From positions 446,538-510,537 of the forward strand of contig NZ_AZEE01000027.1 of NCBI RefSeq assembly GCF_001434895.1: a DNA stretch of 64,000 bases, given 5' to 3'. A program made the translations under genes and the position numbers. The notes beneath the pieces were generated by a model. That model was not told where the DNA came from. It saw only the letters and a list, made by a program, of their open reading frames with translations, and searched no databases. This document shows positions 15,561 to 23,347 of this stretch, one piece after another (position 1 is the stretch's first letter; each line of letters opens with the position of its first letter). Source of the stretch: Secundilactobacillus odoratitofui DSM 19909 = JCM 15043 (lineage in GTDB: Bacteria; Bacillota; Bacilli; Lactobacillales; Lactobacillaceae).

Positions 15561-16448
15561 ATGTGTACAAGTCTAACACTCACCGCAGTAGATGGCGCAA
15601 CTATCCTAGCTAGAACAATGGATTTTCCAAATATTGATCCCTGGTTGCCCACAACGCTGCCGGCAGGTACAGCTTGGCAGCCATTTTTCGGTTCAACCCA
15701 AACAACGCAATACAAGCTGGTCGGCGCAGCCCGTCACCTTGATGACCACTACTTATTTGGTGATGGCCTAAATAGCGCTGGTTTAAGCTGCGCCGAACTT
15801 TATTTTCCAAATCGTGTCCACTACTATGATGCACCGCAAAATGGTCGCATTAATCTCACGCCGCAAGACTTCATCTTGTGGGTCTTAGGTAGCCACCGCT
15901 CCATTGCGGATGTCGCAGCCGACCTTGCTAACGTGGCGTTAGTCGCACACACTTGGTTCGTTGAAAATAAGGTTTACCCCTTTCACTGGATATTAGCGGA
16001 TGCTACTGGCCAAACTGCAGTCCTTGAACCCACAACGCAATCTCTTCATCTAATAGATGATCCCGTTCGTGTTCTAACTAACACGCCAGAATTAAGCGAT
16101 CACTTGTCACGTTTGCAAGCGTACCTTGGCAATCCTTCTGATTTATCGGCTGCAGCCAGCGCTCAAATTGGACAACATTCCGAATTACCGACAGGTGCCA
16201 TTCCAACCAACCGTTTCATTCGGACCGCGATTAACGTCATGGGCCACCGCCAACCTCAAAATCAAGCAGAGGCCCAAACGGCAGCGCAAACCTATCTCTC
16301 ACAAGTCATCATTCCGGACCAACAAGACGGCCATCCGACGGCCAATCATAACTTTACCCACTACATTAGCCTATTAAATGTGACTGATCTTACCTATACT
16401 TTTGTGCCAGTCAGCCAACAAGGTGCCACTAAAACCTACCAAATCTAA
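15561..16448 (+). CDS. Choloylglycine hydrolase family Ntn hydrolase (second copy)
   Basis: A 295-residue linear-amide C-N hydrolase. The start is the ATG at 15561 with TTTGGAGG seven bases upstream, giving Met-Cys, so removal of Met leaves the nucleophile Cys2. Arg18-x-x-Asp21 in ARTMDF, the LNSAGL asparagine, VLTNTPE and TNRFIRTAI supply the other conserved residues. Only the catalytic frame is shared with the gene at 586, so they are distinct paralogues, probably with different acyl substrates. No signal peptide is present. It is monocistronic with a very strong terminator. Confidence 0.87.
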   Translation: MCTSLTLTAVDGATILARTMDFPNIDPWLPTTLPAGTAWQPFFGSTQTTQYKLVGAARHLDDHYLFGDGLNSAGLSCAELYFPNRVHYYDAPQNGRINLTPQDFILWVLGSHRSIADVAADLANVALVAHTWFVENKVYPFHWILADATGQTAVLEPTTQSLHLIDDPVRVLTNTPELSDHLSRLQAYLGNPSDLSAAASAQIGQHSELPTGAIPTNRFIRTAINVMGHRQPQNQAEAQTAAQTYLSQVIIPDQQDGHPTANHNFTHYISLLNVTDLTYTFVPVSQQGATKTYQI

Positions 16449-16460
16449 TCAAAATAAGCT

Positions 16461-16510
16461 CGGTAAAATCACTTTTTACAGCATTGCAAGTGATTTTACC
16501 GACTTTTTTT
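16461..16510 (+). terminator. Intrinsic terminator
   Basis: CGGTAAAATCACTT (16461-16474) pairs perfectly with AAGTGATTTTACCG (16488-16501), followed by a T tract. Confidence 0.9.
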
Positions 16511-16766
16511 ATCAAAATAACCCTAGTTTTCCCTGCTTTGTTACAATTTTGAAATATTTTCCTAAAGACTGTTATAACGGGCTTTCACGTAATCATTCAC
16601 AAGTGAAATCTAGCTAAAGTTACATACAAGTGATATTCGTTAATCGAATCGATAATTCACTGCAACACTCTTGTAACTTGCAGTTGGTACACTAAGTCTC
16701 GTTAAGTTGATAGAGAGATTATTAATATTTAAAAAAGAAAAGTCAATTAAGGGGAAATTTAAAATT
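16511..16766 (+). promoter_or_regulatory. Upstream region of NlpC/P60 gene with possible WalR-like box
   Basis: TGTTAC-AATTT-TGAAAT (starting near 16539) resembles the WalR direct repeat TGTWAH-N5-TGTWAH with one mismatch in the second half. Peptidoglycan hydrolases are common WalR targets. No coding frame is supported here. Confidence 0.3.
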
Positions 16767-17237
16767 ATGAAAAAATGGTTTATCCGACTCGCATTAACTG
16801 CAGTTGCAGTTTTAGGTTTTACAATCGCTACTAATATGACTCAACCTACAACTGCCAGTGCCGCTACTAAGTCATACTCAAAGGTTTACAAAGTTGCCAA
16901 AGCTCAACTTGGGAAGCGTTACGGTTGGGGTTCAACTGGTCCTTCATCATTTGACTGTTCAGGTTTAACGTCATACGTTTACAAGAAGGGTGCTTCAATC
17001 AAGATTCCTCGTACCGCCCAAGCACAATACAACAAGTACAAGCACGTTAAGTACGCTCACGCCAAGAAGGGTGATTTGGTCTTCTTCGGTAGCAGCGTTT
17101 GGGGCATTAGCCACGTCGGCATGTACATTGGTGGCGGCAAGATGATTGATTCTCAAAACCGCGGTGTGATTACTGAAGCCGTTAAAGCACCATGGTGGCA
17201 CTATGTTGGTACCGCACGTGTTACGACCTTGTCATAA
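16767..17237 (+). CDS. Secreted NlpC/P60 peptidoglycan endopeptidase
   Basis: A 156-residue exported cysteine peptidase expected to cut gamma-D-Glu to diamino acid links in peptidoglycan. The start at 16767 gives a classic signal peptide (MKKWFIRLALTAVAVLGF..., cleavage after ASA near residue 33); a longer frame has no purpose upstream. The catalytic domain begins at YSKVYKVAKAQLGKRYGWG and contains the nucleophile in FDCSGLTSYVY, the general-base His in ISHVGMYIG, and the polar third residue region after VITEAV. No LysM or SH3 wall-binding domain is present, so it is a minimal enzyme. The spacing of the AAGGGGAAA binding site is long. Confidence 0.9.
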   Translation: MKKWFIRLALTAVAVLGFTIATNMTQPTTASAATKSYSKVYKVAKAQLGKRYGWGSTGPSSFDCSGLTSYVYKKGASIKIPRTAQAQYNKYKHVKYAHAKKGDLVFFGSSVWGISHVGMYIGGGKMIDSQNRGVITEAVKAPWWHYVGTARVTTLS

Positions 17238-17277
17238 TCGCTAGACCACACAATTTCATAACTTTATAATTGACCTT

Positions 17278-17313
17278 TGAAAAACACTTGCCTGAACTGG
17301 CAGGTGTTTTTTT
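17278..17313 (+). terminator. Intrinsic terminator after NlpC/P60 gene
   Basis: AAAACACTTGCC-TGAACT-GGCAGGTGTTTTTTT. Confidence 0.85.
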
Positions 17314-17539
17314 GATATCATGAGAAATTTGATTCGCGCTGACGACATTTAAGGCAGCCTTTCCAACTAAAGTTGCAGTCACAGATAGTTAACACAAATT
17401 TTAATCTAACGCACTGTTAGACAAGTAATGTTATCCTACCCCATATCTAGTATATTTTTCAGAAAGTTCAGCTATATATTGTTGCTTTTTTCAAACGGAT
17501 GTTCTAGGATTAACATATCGATAAAAAGGAGAATTAGCC

Positions 17540-17872
17540 GTGAACAAACAAAAACCGCAACAATCACATATTCAAATTACGGTTCGCTTTGTAGAGAAGC
17601 AGAACGGGAAAAAGGCCGTTTTTGACGCGCGTAAGATCTTAACCAGTCTTAATCACCTGACTCACGACGACCGGCTTATCCGTCGCATTAACGCCCTCGT
17701 GCTTGCTCAAATCGCTGGCTATGCTCAGATCGATACCGCAACGATTCGACAATTAATTATTTCGACGTTGATTCAGTTAGATCATCCAGAACTGGCCAAG
17801 CGTTACGATGAATACCGACCATCCGCTACTAAGAAGGCCCAGTTCCAACAACTTTCGTTTTTTAACTTATGA
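17540..17872 (+). CDS. Stand-alone ATP-cone domain protein
   Basis: A 110-residue protein made of a single ATP-cone-like domain. The pattern fits the regulatory ATP-cone of NrdR and ribonucleotide reductases: an ITVRFVEKQNGKKAVFD strand pair, RKILTSLNHL helix, then IRQLIISTLIQLDHPELAKRYDEYRP at the end (compare the family ending ELAKxYxxYR). It lacks the zinc finger of NrdR and any catalytic domain. An AAAGGAG site precedes a GTG start. It is monocistronic with its own terminator. A nucleotide-sensing role is inferred from the fold only. Confidence 0.6.
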   Translation: MNKQKPQQSHIQITVRFVEKQNGKKAVFDARKILTSLNHLTHDDRLIRRINALVLAQIAGYAQIDTATIRQLIISTLIQLDHPELAKRYDEYRPSATKKAQFQQLSFFNL

Positions 17873-17879
17873 GATTGCC

Positions 17880-17909
17880 AAGCCATGTCATGTTGACATG
17901 GCTTTTTTG
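17880..17909 (+). terminator. Intrinsic terminator
   Basis: AAGCCATGTCA-TGT-TGACATGGCTT followed by TTTT; perfect stem. Confidence 0.9.
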
Positions 17910-17983
17910 TCCGGTGAATTTAGAACTCCCCACAAAAAAACGCAGCTACCATCACTGGTAACTGCGCCATAAACATTCAATTA

Positions 17984-18382
17984 TTATGAGCTCAATTGTG
18001 ATTCAAGATCACGTAGTTCTGCAACACGCACATCACGTGGTAAGAAACGACGGATCTCTTCTTCGTTATACCCAACTTCCAAGCGCTTATCATCAAAGAT
18101 AATTGGTCGCTTGATGAGGTCTGGATACTTCACAACCAAGTCGACAAGCTGACTAACAGCCAAATCGTCTAAATCGACGTGAAGTTCCTTAAAGATGTTT
18201 GAACGTGTTGAGATAATATCTTCACTACCGTTCTCAGTTAAGCGTAAAATCTGCTTAATCTCATCCGCGTTAAGTGGGTTAGACTTAATGTTTCGTTCTT
18301 TGAACGGAATGTGGTGATCTTCTAACCACGCACGAGCCTTACGACTAGATGCACTACTTGGTGCAACATATAAGTTAATCAT
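17984..18382 (-). CDS. Spx/ArsC-family regulator lacking both redox cysteines
   Basis: A 132-residue Spx paralogue; Spx binds the RNA polymerase alpha C-terminal domain and redirects transcription during thiol stress. The core is clear: RKARAWLEDHHIPFKERNI, ISTRSNIF, RPIIFDDKRLEVGYNEEEIRRFLPR. The N-terminal motif that normally reads PSCTSCRKA reads PSSASSRKA, so both Cys10 and Cys13 are Ser; codons AGT and AGT confirm it. The disulfide switch is therefore absent, and control must be through abundance, for example proteolysis. The start at 18382 (MINLYVAP) has AAGGAAG nine bases before; upstream in-frame ATGs would add residues foreign to the family. Confidence 0.88.
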   Translation of the reverse strand: MINLYVAPSSASSRKARAWLEDHHIPFKERNIKSNPLNADEIKQILRLTENGSEDIISTRSNIFKELHVDLDDLAVSQLVDLVVKYPDLIKRPIIFDDKRLEVGYNEEEIRRFLPRDVRVAELRDLESQLSS

Positions 18383-18421
18383 AGTAAGCACTTCCTTCAT
18401 TTCGCTTTCCCCTAGCGACAA

Positions 18422-18981
18422 ACGTGAATGACTCGGTATCTACACCGAGTTTCTAGAAATATCGCCAACTTGTGTATCACCCAATATGATGCACAGCGGT
18501 CCAAGCGATTAACTATGGGTCATCCGAACCCGCCAAAAGTTGCAAGTCATTCTTGCTGGTAAACATAAAACTAAACCAAAAGCAAAGGTCTAACTAAACC
18601 CATTCATCAATCAGTCCCCAACACTTCATCATGAACATCCTAATCATATCATCATTATTAAAAAAATTCAAGGCAATTTTTATAGTTTTTTGCTTGTGAA
18701 AAAAGATTTATTCAAGCGAGCGCAATCGCGTACGAAGATTGTAACAACAGTGTTTTAAGTCGTATTCATTTGTGTTCATTTATAAAATAAAATTATCTGC
18801 ATAAATGGTCAAATCCTAGATAAGTAGGCTTTTTGCTTGCAATTTCCACTAACTTTTTGTAATTAACGTTTAGCGATGATCATTTTTTCATCCTATTAAA
18901 ATAGTTATTACAAAGTTAGCTATCTATTTGGTCCCCAATTGCGTTACAATTCTAGTAATTTATTCGGGGGAGTGACTCAAA
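18422..18981. other. Long spacer between spx-like gene and antiporter
   Basis: About 560 bases, strongly A+T rich. ACTCGG-TATCTACA-CCGAGT (18432-18452) is a hairpin upstream of the spx-like start and may lie in its leader. The right part must contain the antiporter promoter. No supported coding frame or known RNA element. Confidence 0.5.
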
Positions 18982-21165
18982 GTGACATCTTTTTTTACTG
19001 TTCTATTACTGGTGATTGCGGCGATTGGGGCTAACATTGTTTACGCCATCTATCCCAAAATTCCACTCGCATTTTATGAAATTGGGGCCGGGGTCTTACT
19101 ATCACTAGTACCTATCTTCAACAATTTTCACATCGAACCAGAAGTCTTCATGCTGATCATCATTGCACCACTCATGTTTAACGATGGGCAGTCAACGGAT
19201 TTTCACACGTTAAAAAAACACTTCAATTCAACCTTATCACTTGCTGTGGTGCTCGCACTGGTGACTATTTTAGTCGGCGGGCTGCTGACTCACGCGATTT
19301 GGTCCGTATTGCCACTCACGCTGTGCTTCGCGCTGGCCGCAATCGTTACACCAACCGATGCTGTAGCGGTCTCTTCCATCACAACGAACATCGACGTGCC
19401 AGAACACGTCATGGGGTCGTTGGAAAACGAATCGCTGTTTAATGATGCATCCGGCATCGTTGCCTTAGACCTAGCCTTAACCGCCTTTACGACTGGTAAA
19501 TTTTCACTTAGTCAGGGCATTGAACACTTCGTCGTTGTCTTTTTCGGTGGCATCATCGTTGGAATTATTTTGGGGATGGCGATCGTGTTCATTCGGATCT
19601 TATTCCAACGGCGTGCACTAGACACCATTGCGGTTATCTTACCTTTCAACTTACTCACACCGTTCATCGTGTATCTGGCAGCTGAACACCTTCACCTATC
19701 GGGCATTTTGGCCGTAGTTGCGGCTGGACTGGTCCACGGTATTCAGCAAAGTCGGTTACGTCTAACATCAACGCAAACTCAAGTTGTCACCAAAACTACT
19801 TGGGAGGTCGTCGCCAATTTACTAAACGGGTTTGTGTTCGTGTTGCTAGGTGCTTCCGGACCAAGCGTTTGGAATGATCTATCGGCCTCCGAAGCTGCCC
19901 ACCTGCCCATTTTGGTGATCATTGCAGTGTCACTCTACCTCTTGATGGGGTTGTTACGCTTCCTTTGGTGCATGCTAAACTTAGTGACCTTAGCTGGCCG
20001 AGAAACGCGCTTAAAAGACGCATTTATTCTGTCACTTAGTGGTGTGCACGGCACCATTACGTTGGCGATGGCCTTCTCATTACCATTAGTCGTTGCCGGC
20101 CAAGCTTTCCCATATCGCAGCGCAATTATCCTGGTCGCTGGTATGATCATTTTACTCAGCTTAATTATACCAACCTTGATTTTGCCAATTGTGCTGCCAA
20201 CTAAGCAGGCTGCCTTCACTCCCGAAGAATTCAGCGATCAAATGGTTCGGATGGTCAACTTCGCCATTGAGCAACTGCGGCATACTGGCCAAAATACAGC
20301 GGCCTTGCCAGCTGTTATTGAAGTGCTCAACGGTCAAAAAAATGAAAGTAAGAAAAATGCCGATTCAAGACTGGTTCACCAACTTCTCGAGCAAGCTGAA
20401 CAGGCTGAACACGTTGCCGTTAACGAACTGATTGAAAATGGGGAATTACAGCCGCAAATTGGTTGGCAGTATAACCGAGCGGCCATGTTTCAAACTCAAT
20501 TCGCATTTTTAAGTCCCTGGGCACGTGTTAAAATGTGGGTCCGCTTAGTTGAATTTAGATTATTCCCACACCGTGCACGAAATCATTACCAAAAGAAAGT
20601 GCAACGGTCACGTGAAGCCAAACAAGCTTGGTTAAAGGAACATGGTTACCTAGATCGGCATCAACATCATGAAAATCCAGAGCATCCCGCCAACGTTAAT
20701 CACCACCAGCAACGAGAAATTCAATTAGCTAAAATAACAGGCGCACAATTGCCAGCCAACCAATCTCCCCGTCAGTCGAGAGAGCGTCCGACCTTCCAGC
20801 AGCGTCGGGAATTACGCCGCCAAACGCGCAATCGTCAGCTTAGTGAAGAAAACCGCGCTGCCTTTACCAAAGCAGGTAACGCCGGTTATAACGGTGTCAT
20901 TAGTTTCTTGGACTCAATTGAAACCGATGATAATCGTCAAGAAGTTGACGTTGTGCGACATTACTACAATGTTCGTCATCAACGCTTCAATTTAACTGAA
21001 TCAACCAGTGATGCGGAAAACGAACTCTTCATTATGGCCTTCCAGTTTGAATATTCATATGTCCAAACAGCCGGTAAGCAAGAGCATCTCTCCGATGAAC
21101 TCATTGCCGAATTACACAAGAAAATCTCAATGGATCAACTGGTTTATATGCAAAATGGCAATTAG
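18982..21165 (+). CDS. Na+/H+ antiporter, CPA1 (NhaP) family
   Basis: A 727-residue membrane antiporter exchanging Na+ (or K+) for H+, supporting pH and salt homeostasis. The first 415 residues form about twelve membrane helices. Ion-site motifs are TPTDAVAV (123-130) with its Asp and FNDASG (153-158) with the Asn-Asp pair of CPA1 proteins; LSGVHGTITLAMAFSLP is a later conserved helix. The remaining 310 residues are a hydrophilic, basic and Gln-rich cytoplasmic tail, longer than in most NhaP proteins and probably regulatory. The start is GTG, preceded by GGGGGAGTGA. It stands alone. Confidence 0.9.
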   Translation: MTSFFTVLLLVIAAIGANIVYAIYPKIPLAFYEIGAGVLLSLVPIFNNFHIEPEVFMLIIIAPLMFNDGQSTDFHTLKKHFNSTLSLAVVLALVTILVGGLLTHAIWSVLPLTLCFALAAIVTPTDAVAVSSITTNIDVPEHVMGSLENESLFNDASGIVALDLALTAFTTGKFSLSQGIEHFVVVFFGGIIVGIILGMAIVFIRILFQRRALDTIAVILPFNLLTPFIVYLAAEHLHLSGILAVVAAGLVHGIQQSRLRLTSTQTQVVTKTTWEVVANLLNGFVFVLLGASGPSVWNDLSASEAAHLPILVIIAVSLYLLMGLLRFLWCMLNLVTLAGRETRLKDAFILSLSGVHGTITLAMAFSLPLVVAGQAFPYRSAIILVAGMIILLSLIIPTLILPIVLPTKQAAFTPEEFSDQMVRMVNFAIEQLRHTGQNTAALPAVIEVLNGQKNESKKNADSRLVHQLLEQAEQAEHVAVNELIENGELQPQIGWQYNRAAMFQTQFAFLSPWARVKMWVRLVEFRLFPHRARNHYQKKVQRSREAKQAWLKEHGYLDRHQHHENPEHPANVNHHQQREIQLAKITGAQLPANQSPRQSRERPTFQQRRELRRQTRNRQLSEENRAAFTKAGNAGYNGVISFLDSIETDDNRQEVDVVRHYYNVRHQRFNLTESTSDAENELFIMAFQFEYSYVQTAGKQEHLSDELIAELHKKISMDQLVYMQNGN

Positions 21166-21258
21166 ATAACACTGTTAACTATTAAAAATTTCAATTTGGT
21201 TACGTAACTGTTATGCTAACTTCACACTTTCTTCACATTTCAGCTTTATATTACAGAC

Positions 21259-21398
21259 ATAGCCTAATATTTGAAGAAATATTAAGTAAGCTTTTTCATT
21301 TTACTCCTCCAAAGTAAAATCAAAATTTCCGTGAACCCCATCACGAAAATGCCTACTCCTATGTGAAACCACACCCTCCCCCGGGTGTGGTTTTTTTA
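21259..21398 (+). ncRNA. Candidate small RNA with C-rich loops
   Basis: A gene-free stretch folds into consecutive hairpins: ATTTTACT-CCTCCAA-AGTAAAAT (21298-21320), CGTGA-ACCCCA-TCACG (about 21330-21345), and terminator AACCACACCC-TCCCCC-GGGTGTGGTT (21367-21392) plus T tract. All three loops are C-rich; CCTCC is a perfect anti-Shine-Dalgarno word, as in trans-acting RNAs of other Firmicutes. TATATT at 21247 could be a -10 box, but no good -35 is seen. The alternative is a plain 3' untranslated region of the antiporter. Confidence 0.35.
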
Positions 21399-21399
21399 T
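21367..21399 (+). terminator. Intrinsic terminator
   Basis: AACCACACCC / GGGTGTGGTT with TTTTTTT; perfect 10-bp stem. Confidence 0.9.
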
Positions 21400-21531
21400 A
21401 TTTCGTCTGGTTTAAAATTGGCTGTCACAATTGATTTATTTTGTTTTACAGCGTCAATCATCACCTTGCACCAAAACCATAAAAAATCTATAATTCTTAT
21501 AAATCATGATCCGCATTTGGAGGAAAACAAA

Positions 21532-23112
21532 ATGCTGACACTTACGATTCTTTCGACCAGCGATACACACGGTTTCATTTTTCCAACCAATTACGTGAAA
21601 CCACGCGCACACATGCCCTTTGGCCTGATTCGTGCCGCTAGTGTTCTCGCTGCTGAACAGCAAGCTGCACCTGGTCCCGTTATTACCATTGATGACGGCG
21701 ACTTTTTAGCTGGTTCTCCGTTAGCCTACTACGTCGCACAGGTGCAGACCCCACCTGATCCGATGCCGTTAACGCGCATCTATAACCAAATCCACTACGA
21801 CGCTGCCATACTAGGCAATCACGAGTTCGACTATGGCACCGACTACCTTGAGCGGGCAATCAATACTACTGACCGACCAGTCATCAACGCTAACTTATTA
21901 GATGGCGACGGCCGGCCCTTGTTTGGCCAGCGTTATCGCATCATCGAAAAAGATGGCGTGAAGGTTGCGATTCTTGGGCTAACCACGCGCGCAGTGATGC
22001 AGTGGAAAAATCACGCCAACGTTACTGACGACGTTCATTTTCATACAGCGGTTTCAATTGCTAAAGAACTTGTGCCCTTCCTTAAAAAGATTGCGGATGT
22101 GGTCATTGTGGCTTACCACGGTGGTTTCGAGCGTAGTCTCAAAACCGGCAAACTGATTGAATCACTCAGCAACGGCGAAAACGAGGCCTATCAACTCCTT
22201 AAAGAGGTCAAAGGCATCGATGCACTGATCACCGGTCACCAACACCGCAAAATTGCGACTAACGTGTTTGACGTACCAGTTACTCAACCTGGATACCGGG
22301 GTGAAGCAGTTGGTAAAATTACGTTAGACCTGGTTCCTGCAGATGGTGGCGGGTATGTGGTCAGCTCATCTACGGCCCGCGTCATTGAAACTAAAGACGC
22401 TGTTTTCGACGAAGACGTCGCCGTGAATAGCCATCAACTGGATAAAACGGTCGATTACTGGCTGGCTGAACCACTCGCACAGATTGATGGCGACCTCACT
22501 TTTAAAAGCGCTCAACGGGCTAGAATGGACGAAACAGCCTATACTGAGTTCATCCAACGGGTGCAACTTACCACGATGGCGGCTGATATCTCTGCAACTT
22601 CACTCTTTAACAATGAGGGACATGGTTTCGAAAATCCCATTACGATGCGTAACATCATGACAAACTACGTCTATCCAGACGGCTTAGCGTTGGAATTGAT
22701 CAACGGCAAAGATCTCAAAGCCGCACTTGAAAAAAGTGCCACCTATTTTTCGCTATCAGCTGATCAACAGATTATCGTTAATCCGGCCTTTTATTCCCCT
22801 AAGTTACGCCATTATAATTATGATATGTACGAAGGCATTGACTACCGTATCAACGTTGCAATGCCAATTGGTAAACGAATTGAAGCACTGACGTATCAAG
22901 GCCAGCCAGTCACTGACGATCAAATGTTTAAACTTGCCCTGAATCGCTATCGTGCCGGTGGTGGCGGCCACTATGATATGTTTAGCGCCGATAAAATTAT
23001 TGCAGAAAACAAAACACCAATGAGTCAGCTTATCGCCGATTATTTGCGCCAACATCCGGTGGTAACCGCAACGGTCAACCACAATTTCGAAGTTATCAAC
23101 GAACCACGTTAA
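21532..23112 (+). CDS. Bifunctional metallophosphatase / 5'-nucleotidase (UshA-like), cytoplasmic form
   Basis: A 526-residue calcineurin-like phosphoesterase with a 5'-nucleotidase C-terminal domain; the family hydrolyses nucleotides or nucleotide sugars. The start at 21532 is set by TTGGAGGAAAA; the open frame upstream is unrelated. Metal ligands appear in STSDTHG, IDDGDF, LGNHEFDYG, VAYHGG and GHQHRK. The C-terminal domain starts near residue 350 and includes the substrate loop around FALNRYRAGGGGHY, read here as KLALNRYRAGGGG. There is no signal peptide, so unlike exported UshA it acts in the cytoplasm. It is monocistronic. Confidence 0.88.
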   Translation: MLTLTILSTSDTHGFIFPTNYVKPRAHMPFGLIRAASVLAAEQQAAPGPVITIDDGDFLAGSPLAYYVAQVQTPPDPMPLTRIYNQIHYDAAILGNHEFDYGTDYLERAINTTDRPVINANLLDGDGRPLFGQRYRIIEKDGVKVAILGLTTRAVMQWKNHANVTDDVHFHTAVSIAKELVPFLKKIADVVIVAYHGGFERSLKTGKLIESLSNGENEAYQLLKEVKGIDALITGHQHRKIATNVFDVPVTQPGYRGEAVGKITLDLVPADGGGYVVSSSTARVIETKDAVFDEDVAVNSHQLDKTVDYWLAEPLAQIDGDLTFKSAQRARMDETAYTEFIQRVQLTTMAADISATSLFNNEGHGFENPITMRNIMTNYVYPDGLALELINGKDLKAALEKSATYFSLSADQQIIVNPAFYSPKLRHYNYDMYEGIDYRINVAMPIGKRIEALTYQGQPVTDDQMFKLALNRYRAGGGGHYDMFSADKIIAENKTPMSQLIADYLRQHPVVTATVNHNFEVINEPR

Positions 23113-23131
23113 TTGCTATTATATTTGATTT

Positions 23132-23177
23132 AAATAAGACACACATTCAATCCCGTTATTGAATGTGTGTCTTATTT
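23132..23177. terminator. Long hairpin terminator
   Basis: AAATAAGACACACATTCAA (23132-23150) with its exact complement at 23159-23177: a 19-bp perfect stem, A-rich before and T-rich after, usable on both strands. Confidence 0.75.
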
Positions 23178-23274
23178 ATTACTATTTAACTTACGCTGCG
23201 CCTTCGGCTCCCGGTTTGGGGCGTTACAAATAATTCATAACTTCAGTCGTCGTTCGAATTGTGCAAAACGAAGT

Positions 23275-23320
23275 AAAGCACCCCCGCAATCGCCAAATTA
23301 CGGCGTTACGAAGGTGCTTT
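23275..23320. terminator. Stem-loop before RNase Y 3' end
   Basis: AAAGCACC / GGTGCTTT enclose a GC-rich inner region between convergent genes. The T tract is short, so its strength is uncertain. Confidence 0.5.
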
Positions 23321-23347
23321 GTTTCTCTAAACTTACTTATTCACACA

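Noticed and set aside
23275-23320. A further copy of family 1 or family 2
   Set aside because: Shares neither the CCGGCCAT/ATTCTGG loop words nor family 2 junction words; treated as a stem-loop only.
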